Assembly: GCA_903813345.2 (NCBI GenBank)
Contig: CAIIXF020000007.1
Location: forward strand, 31,962,698 to 32,026,697
DNA from: Owenia fusiformis
Lineage: Eukaryota > Annelida > Polychaeta > Sabellida > Oweniidae
DNA length: 64,000 nucleotides
Direction of reading: 5' to 3'
The notes under the pieces were generated by a model. That model ran no database searches and was not told the origin of the DNA. It saw nothing but the letters and a program-made list of their open reading frames with translations. Within the stretch, counting starts at the first letter, position 1; every line of letters begins with the position of its first letter. Positions 1-12,244 of this stretch are shown here, piece after piece. A program made the position numbers and the translations under genes.

Positions 1-59
1 TTCAAAAGCAACTGTGAAGCCATTTTTCTTAAAGTTTGCAGACAAGGATTTTAGCATTT

Positions 60-285
60 GACTTCAAAATGGCCGACAGGAAGTAGGTATCGAGTTAAAT
101 TTTTTTCATCCACATCTAGATGCACTCATAAGTTAACCCTGAAAATTTGAAGGTGATATCTGTAGCGGTTTTGGAGAAAACTGCCGGACGTACGGACGGA
201 CGGACAGACGGACATACGGACAGACGGACAGACAGACGCGCCTAGGCCGACAATATGGCCCCGCACTATGTGGTGGGGACATAAA
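60..285. repeat. Dispersed repeat fragment with (GGAC)n core
   Basis: A degenerate tetranucleotide run (GGAC/AGAC, about 184-238) is followed by a small hairpin at 259-279 (CCCCGCAC...GTGGTGGGG). The stretch before it resembles the lead-in of other (GGAC)n repeats common in marine invertebrate genomes. No coding potential is seen; the proline/serine/valine-rich reading on the minus strand is a translation of the simple repeat. Confidence 0.6.
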
Positions 286-971
286 AAGGCATTAACATTA
301 TAAAATGTCAACACTTGGTTGCATACAATTGGTTACAAAACTGTGACAACTTGTTACAGATATCAATCAGCAACTACTTACAACTGACCATCAAACATGA
401 ACTGCTATCTATAGGTCAGTCACCAAAACTAGAGGCCATAACAATGCTGCATGGTCCTTTAGTTGAAAATATGTAAGATAAATATTATTTATTTAACCCG
501 ACTGAACCCACCAAACAATAACACACATATGCATATACATGTTCAAGGACCACCCATTGTATTCGTTTTGGCCACATCTTGAAAGATGTAATACCTTTTA
601 TCAATAAAATAAATTATTATTAAAGTAAATTATTGCTTAATCCCCTTGAGTTTTATGCGAATGCAGTTACTTAACTTTTGGGCCAATGTTTGTGATTTAT
701 CAAAAAACTAACATACATAGAGTATCATTTCAAAAGGAAACAACTTAGAAATTAATTAACATTTTACAGGGTGAACCAAAAATGTCTACATGTTAACCTT
801 TTTAAAATTATATGAATTATATTAAACATTTTTGAGGCAAAAAATTTCCCTCTAACCCATAGTGTCCCTTTAATGTATTGTATAACTGTCCTGTCAACCT
901 GGGTTCATAATTCTCATCAATTAAGCCATTTTGAAAAGGCAATAAATCAGATAGCATTGTATGTGTTGGCT

Positions 972-1349
972 TACCCTGCGTGCAGAGTCTAGTTAAACTA
1001 CACTCTGCCTAGTAGAGACCATATTATAGTTTAGTAGCCCCGCCCCCACGACGGGTACCGGTGACAGTTTGGGTTATAAATAACTTTTGACCTATGCGCT
1101 GACCTTTCTTCCAACAATCAGCGAGCTTGAGGAAACATACGCCAAATGCGTTCTAATTAAATATGCGCATGTCATTGGTCAATTCCGGGCTCAACGATGA
1201 TGTCAGAAGGAATGACCATATATAAAACGTCGGTCAATTTTGGCCGACGAACACTGATTGGCGCGGTGAGTTCACAGGTTTATTTTAGTTTGAAAGAGTG
1301 AAGACGAAGCTCTCTTTTAAGAAGTGAAGTCAAACGAATGCAAAGGGTA
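972..1349 (+). repeat. Dispersed repeat family A, copy 1 (TACCCTG...AAAGGGTA)
   Basis: The copy begins TACCCTGCGTG followed by a short hairpin (CAGAGT...ACTCTG) and ends with a GAAGCTCTCTTTTAAGAAG-like stretch and AAAGGGTA. Similarly organised sequences occur at about 5019-5262, 9147-9369, 30762-31046 and 36543-36734. The ends are a short inverted repeat (TACCCT/AGGGTA), so a MITE-like family is likely. This is the longest and most GC-rich copy, and it holds a TATATAAAA box at 1219-1227. Confidence 0.45.
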
Positions 1350-1980
1350 GTGTTGGCTACATGCTTAACAAGTTGTAATGTCAGAGTTAACTCTAGGTGC
1401 ATCAAATACTTCTTTGATGAACATTTCATACATACTTTTTTAGATATACTTTATGGATGAAAAGTAACAGTAATTTCTAAATCAAATTTTATAATTCAAA
1501 ATAAAATCCACTTTTTGGAGAAGGGAGTTAAAACTGTTAGTACAATTATTCAATAATCTGCTTTTAAAGGTTTTAACATAACCTCAAATTGCAATCTGAC
1601 AATTTTGCTCCATTCCTACTCTCCAGACTAAGAAAAGTCATTCCGATATTGACAGAATGTTGACAGAAGATTTTACTACTTTAAAAGAAAGGTTCATTTA
1701 CATTCATTCTATAATATAATACCTTTCCTTGATTTAACCTAATCTAATCATATGAGAACAATTAATATTCAGCTATTCAATCAGAAATACAATCAAAGAA
1801 GTTCATGGCCCTTTAGAAGTTGCTGACATTTCTTTTATACTCAAATCCCCATGGAAGATCACTTCTATTGAAATCATAAAGATCCAAATCAAAACTGTAA
1901 AAGTGTAGCCAGAGGGTAGTAATTCCTCCTAGCCTCTGAGCTCCATGCTTGGACTCACACATCCAATCAAATGCTCTTAC

Positions 1981-2121
1981 CTGTAGTGTAAACCCCCATG
2001 AGTTGCCAGATTTCTGCATGAGCAGTGTACGTCGTCTCTTGTTCTCATCTCTATCTGTCTCAGCAACATGGTCGCCTTCAACTGTCTCAAGCTCATCACC
2101 AACAGACTTACGGTTCTCCCT
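1981..2121 (-). CDS. Internal exon opening a PDZ domain, tamalin/GRASP-like
   Basis: This 141-bp open exon (47 codons, phase 0 at both ends) is read on the minus strand. It is bounded by a good acceptor (CTACTTCCAG before 2121) and a consensus donor (CAG|GTAAGAG after 1981). The first 29 residues or so are charged and acidic. They are followed by KRRRTLLMQKSGNSWGFTLQ, which matches the start of a PDZ domain: basic lead-in, first beta strand, then the carboxylate-binding loop with GFTL. The W/F-G-F-T-L-Q form resembles the tamalin/CYTIP family, which tethers cytohesins and receptors at membranes. That family assignment is from memory and less certain than the PDZ call. The rest of the domain must lie to the left, outside the window or in an exon I did not find. 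Other PDZ scaffolds remain possible. Confidence 0.72.
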
Positions 2122-5018
2122 CTGGAAGTAGATAAAGTGTATATTAATCATAAATAGCGCAGATGTATTAATATTAGACTGATGAATATAATGTTTTCTT
2201 TTGTTCAGCAGTCCAAATTACAAAATAAGCCCATCCTGTTTACCTTTATGACTTCAAAGCCAGCCATTTTGCATACTTTTACAGATAATCCTTAAATCCT
2301 TACCATGTTCTGCACACTCATTGTTTGTGAGTGATATGAGCATCTCTAAAAATCAGTACTTCGCAATTAATAAGTAACCTAATCATTCTTTTTATTTAAC
2401 TTCCTTAAAGCGCAAAGTGCCAAATGATTACATGAAGGAGAATTATAAGGAAAATCAAGAGGCAATGAGGAAAATTCCTTATAGTGTTATCTTTTAACTT
2501 ACTAGTAGTACCCAGGGCATGATGCCCTATTGCCCTTAGTTTGGCATCTACCCCCTCTATGTACCCTGACCCCTCAATCAATACACATAACTACATTGGG
2601 ATTAATCCATGTTGTCTATTTTGGCATGATCATAATTTCAGATTCTTAAAAACACTGTCTATTTTTGATGAACAATCGCTTTTGACTGAGTAGATAGTAG
2701 TGATGTTTCCAAGGGATACTTGGGTATGGAATCATATGATGGGACATGGGGAAATAGATGATGCAAAATTAACAAGTCAGAATAGGGAAATACCTAATTA
2801 GACACTTGAATGATGAACTAAAAAGAGATTAAAGTTGCTGCTTTGCTTGGCCATACATTTTTTCTAATATATACTATTTTCTAAAATCATCCAGAAATAG
2901 ATCCATTCTACAATCACAAATGAAATATCCAGAAATTTGCCATGCTGAGAATTCCCTACAGGGCTTCTGTTTTCCATATGTTTACTCAATTATACATGTA
3001 ACATGTAGTATCTGTATTGATAAAAATAAACCATTTCTGGCATACTAGAGAGTTTCTTGTTCAAATGAAGTTTAGATATGTCCTATTAACACTAAACATA
3101 AGACAGGATATTTTTTTCCTATTAATTGTTATTGTTTTACTTTGTAGGTAAAATCTAAGATGAAGATAATCCTAGATACAGAGATACCGATCCACTTGAC
3201 AAAAACAGCAAATGTATGTATGTAAACATATGTACATGTGTGTAAGGGTTTAATTCAAAATCAGTTTGACATTTATTGATTTCAATAAAAACAAATGAGA
3301 CAATTAACAGATAATTTGCGCATTTACAGAAATACTGTATAGGTGAACTGTGCTGAAACAGATTTATGATATACACGGTGGGACTACCCTTTGTCAAAGT
3401 TTGATTTTCCTCCTTGAAGACAACTTCATCTGTGGTCCTTTTGAAGAATTAGATAAACCAGTTATATATGACAAGCTTCCTGAAATTTTGCAAAGCATGT
3501 GAGAACAACTTATGATGTCCATTGTTCTGTGTCGTGATTTGGACACTTATCAGAGGCAAGGCACAACTTAACAAATATAGGGAACAAATAGAAACATTTA
3601 GAAGATCTACATGTCGTAACAGGCCACTTTAGTGCAACCTATATTTTCAGTACCTCTCTATATATTACATAATTAAAGAATAAATTACATTGCATTTCAG
3701 TAGAAATTCCTGGTAGAAACCTGTACAGAAACTAGATAGCACTTCAAAGAATACCTAATTAACATATTATCAAGTATGTAACTCTCAGGAATTTGAATTT
3801 TGCAATCTGACATGCAAATCAAAGCAAATTCATTATAATTAATGTAACTTGAGGAATTTAAGCCAAAATATTTATGTAATGATATGTCCAAAGATCTAAA
3901 TAAAATGTTTCTCTCAATAAGAGAAAAGTATAACTAAACAAACTTATTCAAAGAGTGTCTCCTTCAGTAAAGCTTAACACCAGCAGAGTGACAATTTGCT
4001 CTCCTGTTAAAAATCTGTTTGCATATTACCAAACAAAGACTCTCCTTCAATCCTTTGGAAGGGCAAAAAGACCTTCTCCTCCAGGAGAGCGAAACATAAC
4101 TATGACAAAGACCCATCTCCTTTGAAAACACCATCATTAAACAATCACATTACAAGTATACCGATCAATGAAAAATTGCATCTTTGAATCTTTTGGTAAC
4201 AGAATTGAGTTTATTATACCATGTGATTTGTTTCAATATATTCTTAAAGTTGACCATAATGACTGAATACAAGGCATTAACATGCTAAATGTCACCACTA
4301 GCCATTTGTTACAGATGGCGAAAGCTGACCGCCACCTGCTGAACACTGGCTACAAAAAAAGTAGGAGACTATAACAATATGTCACCATATAAGGTTGCTA
4401 AATAATAAATCATCTTTACTTTTCTACTAAGTTAAGGGCTGGTAAGTTCTAAGTGCTTTCCACGTAGTAACGCACACTGCATTTCTTTTTATCTTTTTAT
4501 CTACTTTTAATATTGTGTTGTATAAAGTTAAAATAACATTTATCATTTATCTATACATGGCAAAGTCATCATCTGAATAGATCTTTTAGAAAGATATTTT
4601 CTGGTGACATCATTTCATACTTATTTATGTGCCAGTTTATCAGTTTATATATGGTAAGTAAAATGTGACTGTCTTAAATAAGACTTTGCAAAACATCTGA
4701 TTTTACACTCTGTCTGTACTCAACTTGGCAAAGTGTTTTTGATGAACTCTCACTGTAGACTATGAGGTAAAATTGCTCTTTCTAATAGGACACATTCCAC
4801 CTTAATTGGACCAACTTGCATTAATCAAACTTGACTGTAATGTCTGATACAGTTCACAAATAAAATAAAATGATGACATTCAAATAAAATGATTTTGATT
4901 AAAAAAATCTGGTTAATGTGCAACAGTGTATAAACACAGCAATGCTATTGTATTGCTATTTTCATCAAGGCAAAGATCCAGGTATACTGTTGATATCACT
5001 TCTCATCTTCACTGCACA

Positions 5019-5262
5019 ATACCCTGTGCTATATTCACTCACCAGTAGAGTACTATACTTTGACTATAGTCTATGATTCACAATTTGACAGTGTGCCATT
5101 CGACCAATCATTAAGCATCACAGAGCCTGATTAATTTGTTATTGTAATCACTACGGAAAATCATTGCTGAGCAGTGTTCAGTTCTCATTGGACCAATAAG
5201 TTCATAAGTTTATCACTCAAATATAGAGTGAGAGGATATCAGCAGCTCTTGTAAAGGGTTGA
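5019..5262 (+). repeat. Possible diverged copy of dispersed family A
   Basis: It starts TACCCTGTG and ends with a GCTCTTGTAAAGGGTTGATG-like tail close to GTCAAAC, in the same order as the copy at 972-1349. The middle is poorly conserved, with CCAATCA/TTGG patches, so the call is tentative. Confidence 0.28.
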
Positions 5263-5929
5263 TGTCAAACAGATCCAGGTTGCATTACTCACTGCAGGCC
5301 AACACAGGTTAATTATCTGTTTTTAAATTTTAGGCCTAGGTTGGCTTTTCTATAATATTTATTCTACATAGTAATAATAAATATCGTAAAATTACTAGTC
5401 AAAATGAGAGAAAATGGTAATCTAATTATTTTGGTGTGAGGAAGAAAATGTTTCAACTTTTAAGGAAGTTAGGATGATGAAAAATAAACAATCAATCTGA
5501 AAGAGCCTTTAAATCTTACAAATGTTAATATCAATAAAAGAAAAATGAAAAATCTTAATATTCCATTCATTTTTATCTTTAAATTGATGGAGTAACCAAT
5601 GCATACTTAGAGCTAGTTTTTCATTGTTAATATGGACATATATTTTTCATTGAAATTATTTTTTATTTACATTTGTAAGGGCTGAAGATACCCTAGGTTG
5701 CATTCTGTCAACATCAAATTATATATAAGAAAGGTATAATAAATAAATATATATTGTCTCCTGTGTACACTTTATGTTGGTTATATATTTGTGATTTCTA
5801 GGAATAGAGGATGAAATAAAATATCATAAACATTTAAATGGGTCATTTGGGATGATGAAAATCTATAAAACATACATTTTTAATTTATTATATTTTAAAA
5901 AGTTGATAGAATGCTTTTCCGCAAATTGA

Positions 5930-6220
5930 TGGAATAGTTGTGGAGTTAGGACCAAAAAAGAGCTGAAACATGATGTTTCTGCAATATAAATGACGGCCAC
6001 TTTGAATATTTGCGAAACATTACTTGACATTATTGATAACCTAAAAACTAAGTAACCTGTACAATTTCAAGCATATTGTTTGAATACTTATTGAGTTGTG
6101 ACCAATAAGGAGCTCAAAACTTTTTCCACAAAAAATGGCGGGCTTTTGAGCCACTCACTTTGAGATGGACTGACTGATGGATGGACGGATAGACGGACAG
6201 ATGGATGTGCCAGCAGCTAA
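5930..6220. repeat. Degenerate (GGAC)n-bearing repeat fragment
   Basis: Text such as ACCAATAAGGAGCTCAAAAC and AAAAATGGCGGGC precedes a run of GGAT/GGAC tetranucleotides at about 6163-6208. It has the same general layout as the fragment at 60-285 and the nested element at 51934-53007. No protein signal is seen. Confidence 0.4.
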
Positions 6221-9146
6221 ATATACAGAAAATATATTTATATACAGAAAAAATCAAATGACTTTACAAAAGTCATAGGGAAAACAAACATCTAGTATTC
6301 CAAAGTATAATTCAACAGACAATTCATAACCAAGAATTTGTTTACTGCCTTTGTGATAAACTGAAAAATATATATTGCGAGAATAAGGGCATAAATATCC
6401 TGTACTGCAAGCTTCATACGTCACACACACATTTTTTTAAATGAAAACTGTGTCACTGCTTGACATGGTTCATAAATGTCAATAGATTGAACAAAGATAC
6501 TTTATATTTTTTTTCATAAAAATGCTTGGAGTATGTCAAACGATTTGATGTCAATGTGATTATCTGGGTAACTTGCTGTTTATAGACAATAGACATGATT
6601 TATTTGAAAACTTCTAAACAGAACAAAGCCAAAGGAACTGTTATTTTCATGCTATCATACCCTTTTCAAGAGTTTCATTTCATCTCTCAAAAAGAGGTCT
6701 ACAATAAACCATACCATCAAATTTGACAACGTCATAAACTGTCAAAAAATATTGAAAAAGAGAATTTTGAAATTATGAAGTCTCTAACTGATATATGTAT
6801 ATGTGTTTCAACAGGCTTTGATACTCTAATAGAGTGATATGTGATAGATATAGAAGGATATACTATGAAAGTGTGCATTCTAAATATGTGTAACTTGGTT
6901 ATATGATAATTAAAGACATTCAACAAGTAAGTCAAAACAATTGTGGAGTATGAAGAATAGAAACTAGTCACGCTGACTTGTCTAAGTTAATTCTTTACAA
7001 AGAGAGTCAATGAGGACTAAGTCTCAGTGAAACAAAGCAGTTTGGAAAATTTCATTCAAAAGTGGTCATTTAGTTTGTAGATATTATGTTACGAAAAAAA
7101 CTCCTTAACACTAGTACTGAAAGTAATGAAATATGATAACATACGTCAGACAATAACAAAACAAGTGCTAAAAGATACCAGTAATCACACAATGCATACA
7201 GTCAAGTGTTACTCTAATAAAGAACTTTATAGCTAAAAGACAAAATGTTTCATTTAGCTCAAGTACTCATTGGTATGGAATAACTTTAAAAACATTTAAC
7301 TTATTTCTCCCAACTACAAAACACAAATTCAAGTTACATAAAATTTATTAGAATAATATTTTGTCCTAGCTTCATTATTTTACATTTAATACACAATGTA
7401 GATATGGCTTCCAAATATGTTCTTATATAGTAGCCGAGAGTAGCTACCATATACTATATATATATATTTGCATGAGTCTCTAGTACCCAATCATTATCCC
7501 CACGGGACCCCACCCCTTCCCCCATTTCTTACTTTATTTTCTTACTTATGGTTCAAAATAAGAATGGGGAGACAGAGAAACAAACATCTATATAAAACTA
7601 AACGTGAAACAGGTTTTTGGAATGACCATCAATGATTCTAATCTGAGGCAATGGGCTTGAGTAAGAGTGGAAATCAAACTTTGTCCAATAAAAAATCCAA
7701 TTGTTATTGTACTTTACGTTATTATTTAAAACTAATGATTTTTCTATCTATCCTGCTATCCTAAATTAGAATAAATGAAATGCAGTCAACTGGACTAAAT
7801 GTTTTAATTAAATTTTAAGCTGGCATGATGCCACATTCAACTGAACATATAAAAGTTAACTGATTGATTACATAGATCTATTGTCCAGCCCTATTAACAA
7901 GTTATCTTGTTGACTTTTAACTGTGGAAAACATTAGTTATGATATAGCAAACATCATGCCCTGTGTTTTCCCAAACACATATGGGACTTGAAGTGAGGGA
8001 GGGGGAGACACTTGATGCAGTCCACAATGGCCAAACTGCCATACCTGGGAAGGTGTTTTGATTAAGTTGGGGTTTAAGAGGCATCTTATTCCTGTATCAC
8101 AAGAATGTTATGAGATTTGCTCTTGATTACAAAACTGTACTTTGCTCTACTCTGTAGCCAAGGCATAAATTAGGCACTGTATCTCATTGAGATTCTCTAG
8201 AACAAAGCCTCATTGTTTATGAAGACAACCCAATGTCCCTGATGAACAGCAAACTTACATTGCCCTTTCATGATGAAACCCACATCTATTGTGACATAAT
8301 TCCCCACAATGTAACTGTGCACATCTAATATTTGAGCTGACAAAGTCTCCTGACACTGTCATAAAACTTCAGGATTATTGAGCACATTTAAAACCCTCTC
8401 AGACCGGACAGTATGATGAGTACCCATATATTCAAGATATGTTTAATTCCTTTTGTAAGGAGAGTTCAGATATCTTATCATATGCAACCCATCACAAACG
8501 TACAATTTAGTAACTAAATTATTGAACTTATAGTTCAAGATGTGTCAATGGTGGTTCTAGCTTTTCATATATCTTAAAATATATCCTTAAAATAAACATT
8601 AAATCAGCCTATTTTTCTCCTTGTTCCTCATCTTTTCATACTTATAACACATATGTATAGATCTAGCATGTACTTTTTATTCGAAAGTTAAGATAGAGTA
8701 AATTAATAAACTGTTTAACATTCCTTGTACATCTTCCAGCCCCTCCTCCCTACTGGGACCTCTTCTATACCTTACGAAAAATGAACATTCCTGAGCTGAA
8801 TTTTGATATGAATCAAGTACATTTTGCATCACTGTTTATGTTAAGATTATGTGAACTGGGAAATACAACACTTAACTGAATGGATACCTGATACTAATAA
8901 CTTATCTTGAACATTTCCTCGTGTTTTGAATTCTGTATTTGAACAATGTGATCTAACTTCCCTCAACATATCAGTATTATCACATGTGGTCTATCACCAT
9001 GGTTATAATACAATTCAAGTCCAATAAAGCAAGCCATATTTATCAAGTGATCAATGATTAATAGTTACACCATCCATTTGAGAATGTGAAAGAATGTTTA
9101 CATTTTATTTATTTGCCTTGGCCTGTATAATAGAATGGGTTCAGAA

Positions 9147-9369
9147 TAACCCTGGGTTCACTGGCTAGTACTAATCGACTCTGACTAAGATGATCATTTT
9201 ATAGTTTGCCAGTCAACCAATCAGAAAGTATAATAAAAATTACAGAAATATTATTAAAGAAACAGAAAAATTTAGCTTAGTAACAACAAGCTCTGATTGG
9301 CTTGGCAATTACAAATATCTGTTTGTGAAATTAAGAGTATGACTGAGGCAATTACTATTGCAGAGGGTA
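9147..9369 (+). repeat. Possible copy of dispersed family A
   Basis: It begins AACCCTGGGTTCACTGGCTA, carries an ACTCTGACTAAG segment like the 5' hairpin of the 972 copy, and ends AGAGGGTAG. Divergent, so low confidence. Confidence 0.25.
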
Positions 9370-10394
9370 GCTTCAGATGCTTGTATCTAGTAAGCTGATC
9401 TAGGGGATGGGGAAAACACCTGCTCTGATGATGAAAGATTGAATAAACATTTATCAGATAAATGTTATTGACATCATGGTGCAGGGAATTAAATACACAA
9501 TGCAGGGCATAACAGTATATACAACTATGGCCCATAGCCACCTTTTGCCAAGGGAGGGTTCGATTTACAAAAATTCCAGGGGGGGTCAAATTTGAGAAAT
9601 CACAAATTACTTAAAAAGTTTTCAAAATTATGAAAAACTGCATGATATTGAAAAATTCTTTTACAACCAGGATATGGTAGCCTCCTCCAATGAGCTGTAG
9701 AGTAACCGTCCAGCAGAAAATGGTCATGAAATGGTCCACATTCTGATGCTCTAGGGGCTAGCCACTATTGAGGTTCATAACAGTCATATTGAAAAGATAG
9801 CAATGCCCAATACATGTTATTTGTCAATGTTTGCTTATTTCGATTCAGGTGTTTTTGATATCAAACTTCTGATAATACAAAAATTATAAAACTGCATGGC
9901 CTGCTTTGAATGTTAAAAAAACATCATTCTGAATATAATAATTTGGCAAATATCTTAATACTTTTTCAATGGTCTTTTTGTATTATGCATATCTTAAACT
10001 TTGCCAAAAACCTGGCTGTTTTGATTGATAATTAAATGAGTCAAAGGCTGCTTATAACCTGGGGCTGATTGACATTTTTATTGAATTATTCAGTAAAGAT
10101 GTCAAACTTTTGTCTCAACTAAAATGAAAAGTGGATGTATACCAATACGATATATGCATGCTATGACATACAATGCCAAAATGAGAATCTTCATAAGTAA
10201 TAAAATAATAATATAAAATATAGTACATGAATAAAAAATAACACATTAAGTGATGATTTAAAGATGGTTAGTGTGGCACATTTGGTTAACATCAAAAATG
10301 AGTACCATTTCAAAAAAGTTTCAGACCCTTATCAATTATTCAATGCATGGTTTCTTTTCGTACACACTACAGTAAAATTTTAAATGTTAGTAAC

Positions 10395-10741
10395 TACTTT
10401 GAATTTAAAAAAATAAGCAATCAAAGGACCATATTGAAGCAGTATATGTAAAAATAAGAAACATTTATACATGTCCTAACTTTTGTATATTTTGGTTTGT
10501 ATTGTAGTTTAGCTATCATACATGTAGCTGTGCCCTCTTATATTTTGATGCTTCTCCGCCATGTTATTTTCGGAAAAATTAACATGGCTGAAACTCCCTA
10601 AATTACAAAAGGTCAGCTTTACTGCACATTATACATAACTATCTGAAATATACAAAAGTTAGGACAAGTACATATGTTTCTATTTTTTTATATACTGTTG
10701 CAATATAGTCATTTGATTGCTTATTTTTTAAATTCAAAGTA
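10395..10741. mobile_element. Long inverted-repeat (foldback) element
   Basis: The left arm (about 10395-10500) and right arm (about 10637-10741) are inverted copies of each other over roughly 100 bp. Both carry TACTTTGAATTT at the outer edge, AATAAGCAATCAAA further in, and a segment around TCCTAACTTTTGTATATTT near the inner edge. The arms differ by scattered substitutions and enclose about 140 bp. No transposase frame is present. It could be a non-autonomous long-TIR DNA transposon; I see no convincing target duplication. Confidence 0.7.
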
Positions 10742-10928
10742 CAGGTTAGCAAGAGGTGTTATATCATAGGGGTCTCATAGATTGGGCCAAGTACAGAATA
10801 CTAATATCAGGAATTAACATACATACCTAAAACAAAATCAATGAGTTGGTAAAAACATCTGCTATAAAAAGTGTACATTTAGATAAGAACACCTGGATTC
10901 TAAAAAGGCCAAGAAAGGGCATCGAAAG

Positions 10929-11048
10929 CATAGGAGACAGGTTACCTGAAAAGGAAGATAGATATCATTATCTCTTATCTAATCTAATCTTGTATTAGAT
11001 AAGAGATAATGATATCTATCTTCCTTTTCAGGTAACCTGTCTCCTATG
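10929..11048. mobile_element. Perfect 120-bp hairpin element with 8-bp target duplication
   Basis: Two 55-bp arms (10929-10983 and 10994-11048) are exact reverse complements around a 10-bp loop. The outer ends are CATAGGAGAC and GTCTCCTATG. It is flanked directly by ATCGAAAG at 10921-10928 and 11049-11056, an 8-bp duplication of the kind made by hAT and Mutator-type transposases. The absence of any arm mismatch suggests recent origin or recent arm correction. Confidence 0.85.
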
Positions 11049-11056
11049 ATCGAAAG

Positions 11057-11636
11057 CATAGGCCAAGGGAAAAGTAATAGTAAGCTGTATATAGAAGAGA
11101 CAGGTCCACAAGTAAGATTGAAAATTTTCAAATTTTTTTAGTCTTGGCACTAGTTCTCCTTACTGGTTTCAAATTGTATTCCCAAATCTCTCCAAAATCT
11201 TCTTCAAAGTGTTTTTCAAACTTATATCATTGTTTTTTCAAATCTTTATCTAAAAATTGCATATAATACTGCATATAAAACAACAACTATGGATATCTGC
11301 AATTGCCTGGCAAGCTGAAACTGATTGTCACTGGTGGAGGTCAGGGAGGTCAGCAGTGACCAATCAGATCACTTGTTTACTAATGAACTTGCCAAGCAAT
11401 TGTAGGTTTTCAGAAATTCTCTCTTTTAGACAGCATTATTCACTCTATATCATCTGACTGAGTTTCAATCTTAGGTAAGAGCTACAAACTATCAATTTTC
11501 TATCAACTCCCCATGGTTTTTTGAAAATAATACACTAAATATTGTTGAAATCTCTGTTTTAACAAGTGGTCTAAGTCAGAGTTGTTCACCTGTCTCTTCT
11601 ATATACGGCTTACTATTACTTTACCCTTGGCCTATG
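11057..11636. mobile_element. hAT-like MITE sharing its left target duplication with the hairpin element
   Basis: The inverted ends of about 47 bp begin CATAGGCCAAGGG on both sides (right end CCCTTGGCCTATG) and continue through AAGTAATAGTAAG to AGAGACAGGT. The centre also folds back (GCAATTGCCTGGCAAG against CTTGCCAAGCAATTG near 11299-11403). It is flanked by ATCGAAAG at 11049-11056 and 11637-11644. The short open frame inside (about 11257-11457) has no transposase motif. Non-autonomous. Confidence 0.82.
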
Positions 11637-11833
11637 ATCGAAAGGGACAAAGAAAAGAAGTTGGAAATTAACTAACCTCGTAAAATATGAATAATATTCA
11701 GTAGTAGTGACTTTTATTTGTTAGTTTAAAATCAAATACATACGTTGGTTAACACTGTTATAAACTCTCGGTCAAGTTCACAAGTTCCTTGACAAGTAAA
11801 AAAGAAAAAAAGATGTCATCAAAATCCACCCAC

Positions 11834-11887
11834 CTTTTTCTTGTGCCTTTTATTCACGTGAAAATCCTTAGGTGGGGCTAATGACAT
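11834..11887 (-). CDS. Candidate first coding exon, divergent from alpha-catulin
   Basis: On the minus strand an ATG in a good context (A at -3) opens 18 codons, MSLAPPKDFHVNKRHKKK, ending at a plausible donor, AAG|GTGGGT. The lysine-rich, proline-containing start with no stop looks coding. The exon ends in phase 0, which fits the phase-0 acceptor of the PDZ exon at 1981-2121. Joining the two would give an N-terminal basic and then acidic linker before the PDZ domain. The gene start lies 358 bp from the catulin ATG on the other strand. I do not recognise the peptide. The join is an inference from phase, strand and absence of other candidates, and the exon could also be a chance frame. Confidence 0.45.
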
Positions 11888-12244
11888 CTTGAGACGTTCG
11901 GATGTATACTATTCCTCACATTTTATATTAGTTAGGATGTCCAAGTGTTGTTTATTAGCCCATTTTGACAGATTCAACTTATCAGCTGTCTTCTACAGAA
12001 AAAGTAATCTGACCTTTGAATGCCGCACTAACACCGACAAATACATTGTAAAGTTAAGTCAAAATATTGAAGCTAGATTTGGAAATATTGTCAAAACAAT
12101 TTCAATTTGATCGAAAAGTCCTGATTTAATTATGAAATACGAGTTTTATGCGAAGAAAATTAGCTTTGAATATTATATCTTTGTTATTGATGTAAGCGGC
12201 AAAACAATTAGTGACCTAGATTCGAAAACGAGGTAATTGTGAAA
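11888..12244. promoter_or_regulatory. Candidate bidirectional promoter between the PDZ-type gene and alpha-catulin
   Basis: This 357-bp gap separates a plus-strand catulin ATG from a minus-strand candidate ATG. It is somewhat richer in CpG than its surroundings (for example GACGTTCGGA, GCCGCACTAACACCGAC and TCGAAAACGAGG) and has no clear TATA box on either side at the expected place. Transcription starts cannot be placed from sequence alone. The open frame running across it (11889-12110) has no recognisable protein character. Confidence 0.4.

Larger units (their letters stand above)
2122..11833 (-). other. Probable intron of the PDZ gene (about 9.7 kb)
   Basis: If the exons at 11834-11887 and 1981-2121 belong to one transcript, this is the intron between them; the phases agree (0/0). 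I find no further exon here. The stretch is AT-rich sequence with dispersed-repeat fragments (about 5019-5262, 5930-6220 with a degenerate GGAC run, and 9147-9369), a long inverted repeat (10395-10741) and two adjacent hAT-like elements (10929-11636). From 2200 to 4900 and from 6300 to 9100 I see nothing but unique-looking AT-rich DNA and chance open frames. Confidence 0.45.

Noticed and set aside
126-314. Minus-strand frame rich in CPSVR
   Set aside because: It translates a degenerate (GGAC)n run; repeat artefact.
9272-9589. 105-codon minus-strand frame as a further exon of the PDZ gene
   Set aside because: No consensus splice sites in a fitting phase and no PDZ or linker similarity. It overlaps a family A repeat fragment.
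11889-12110. 73-codon plus-strand frame just before catulin exon 1
   Set aside because: It lies in the presumed promoter gap, overlaps the start of the divergent candidate gene and has no recognised similarity.
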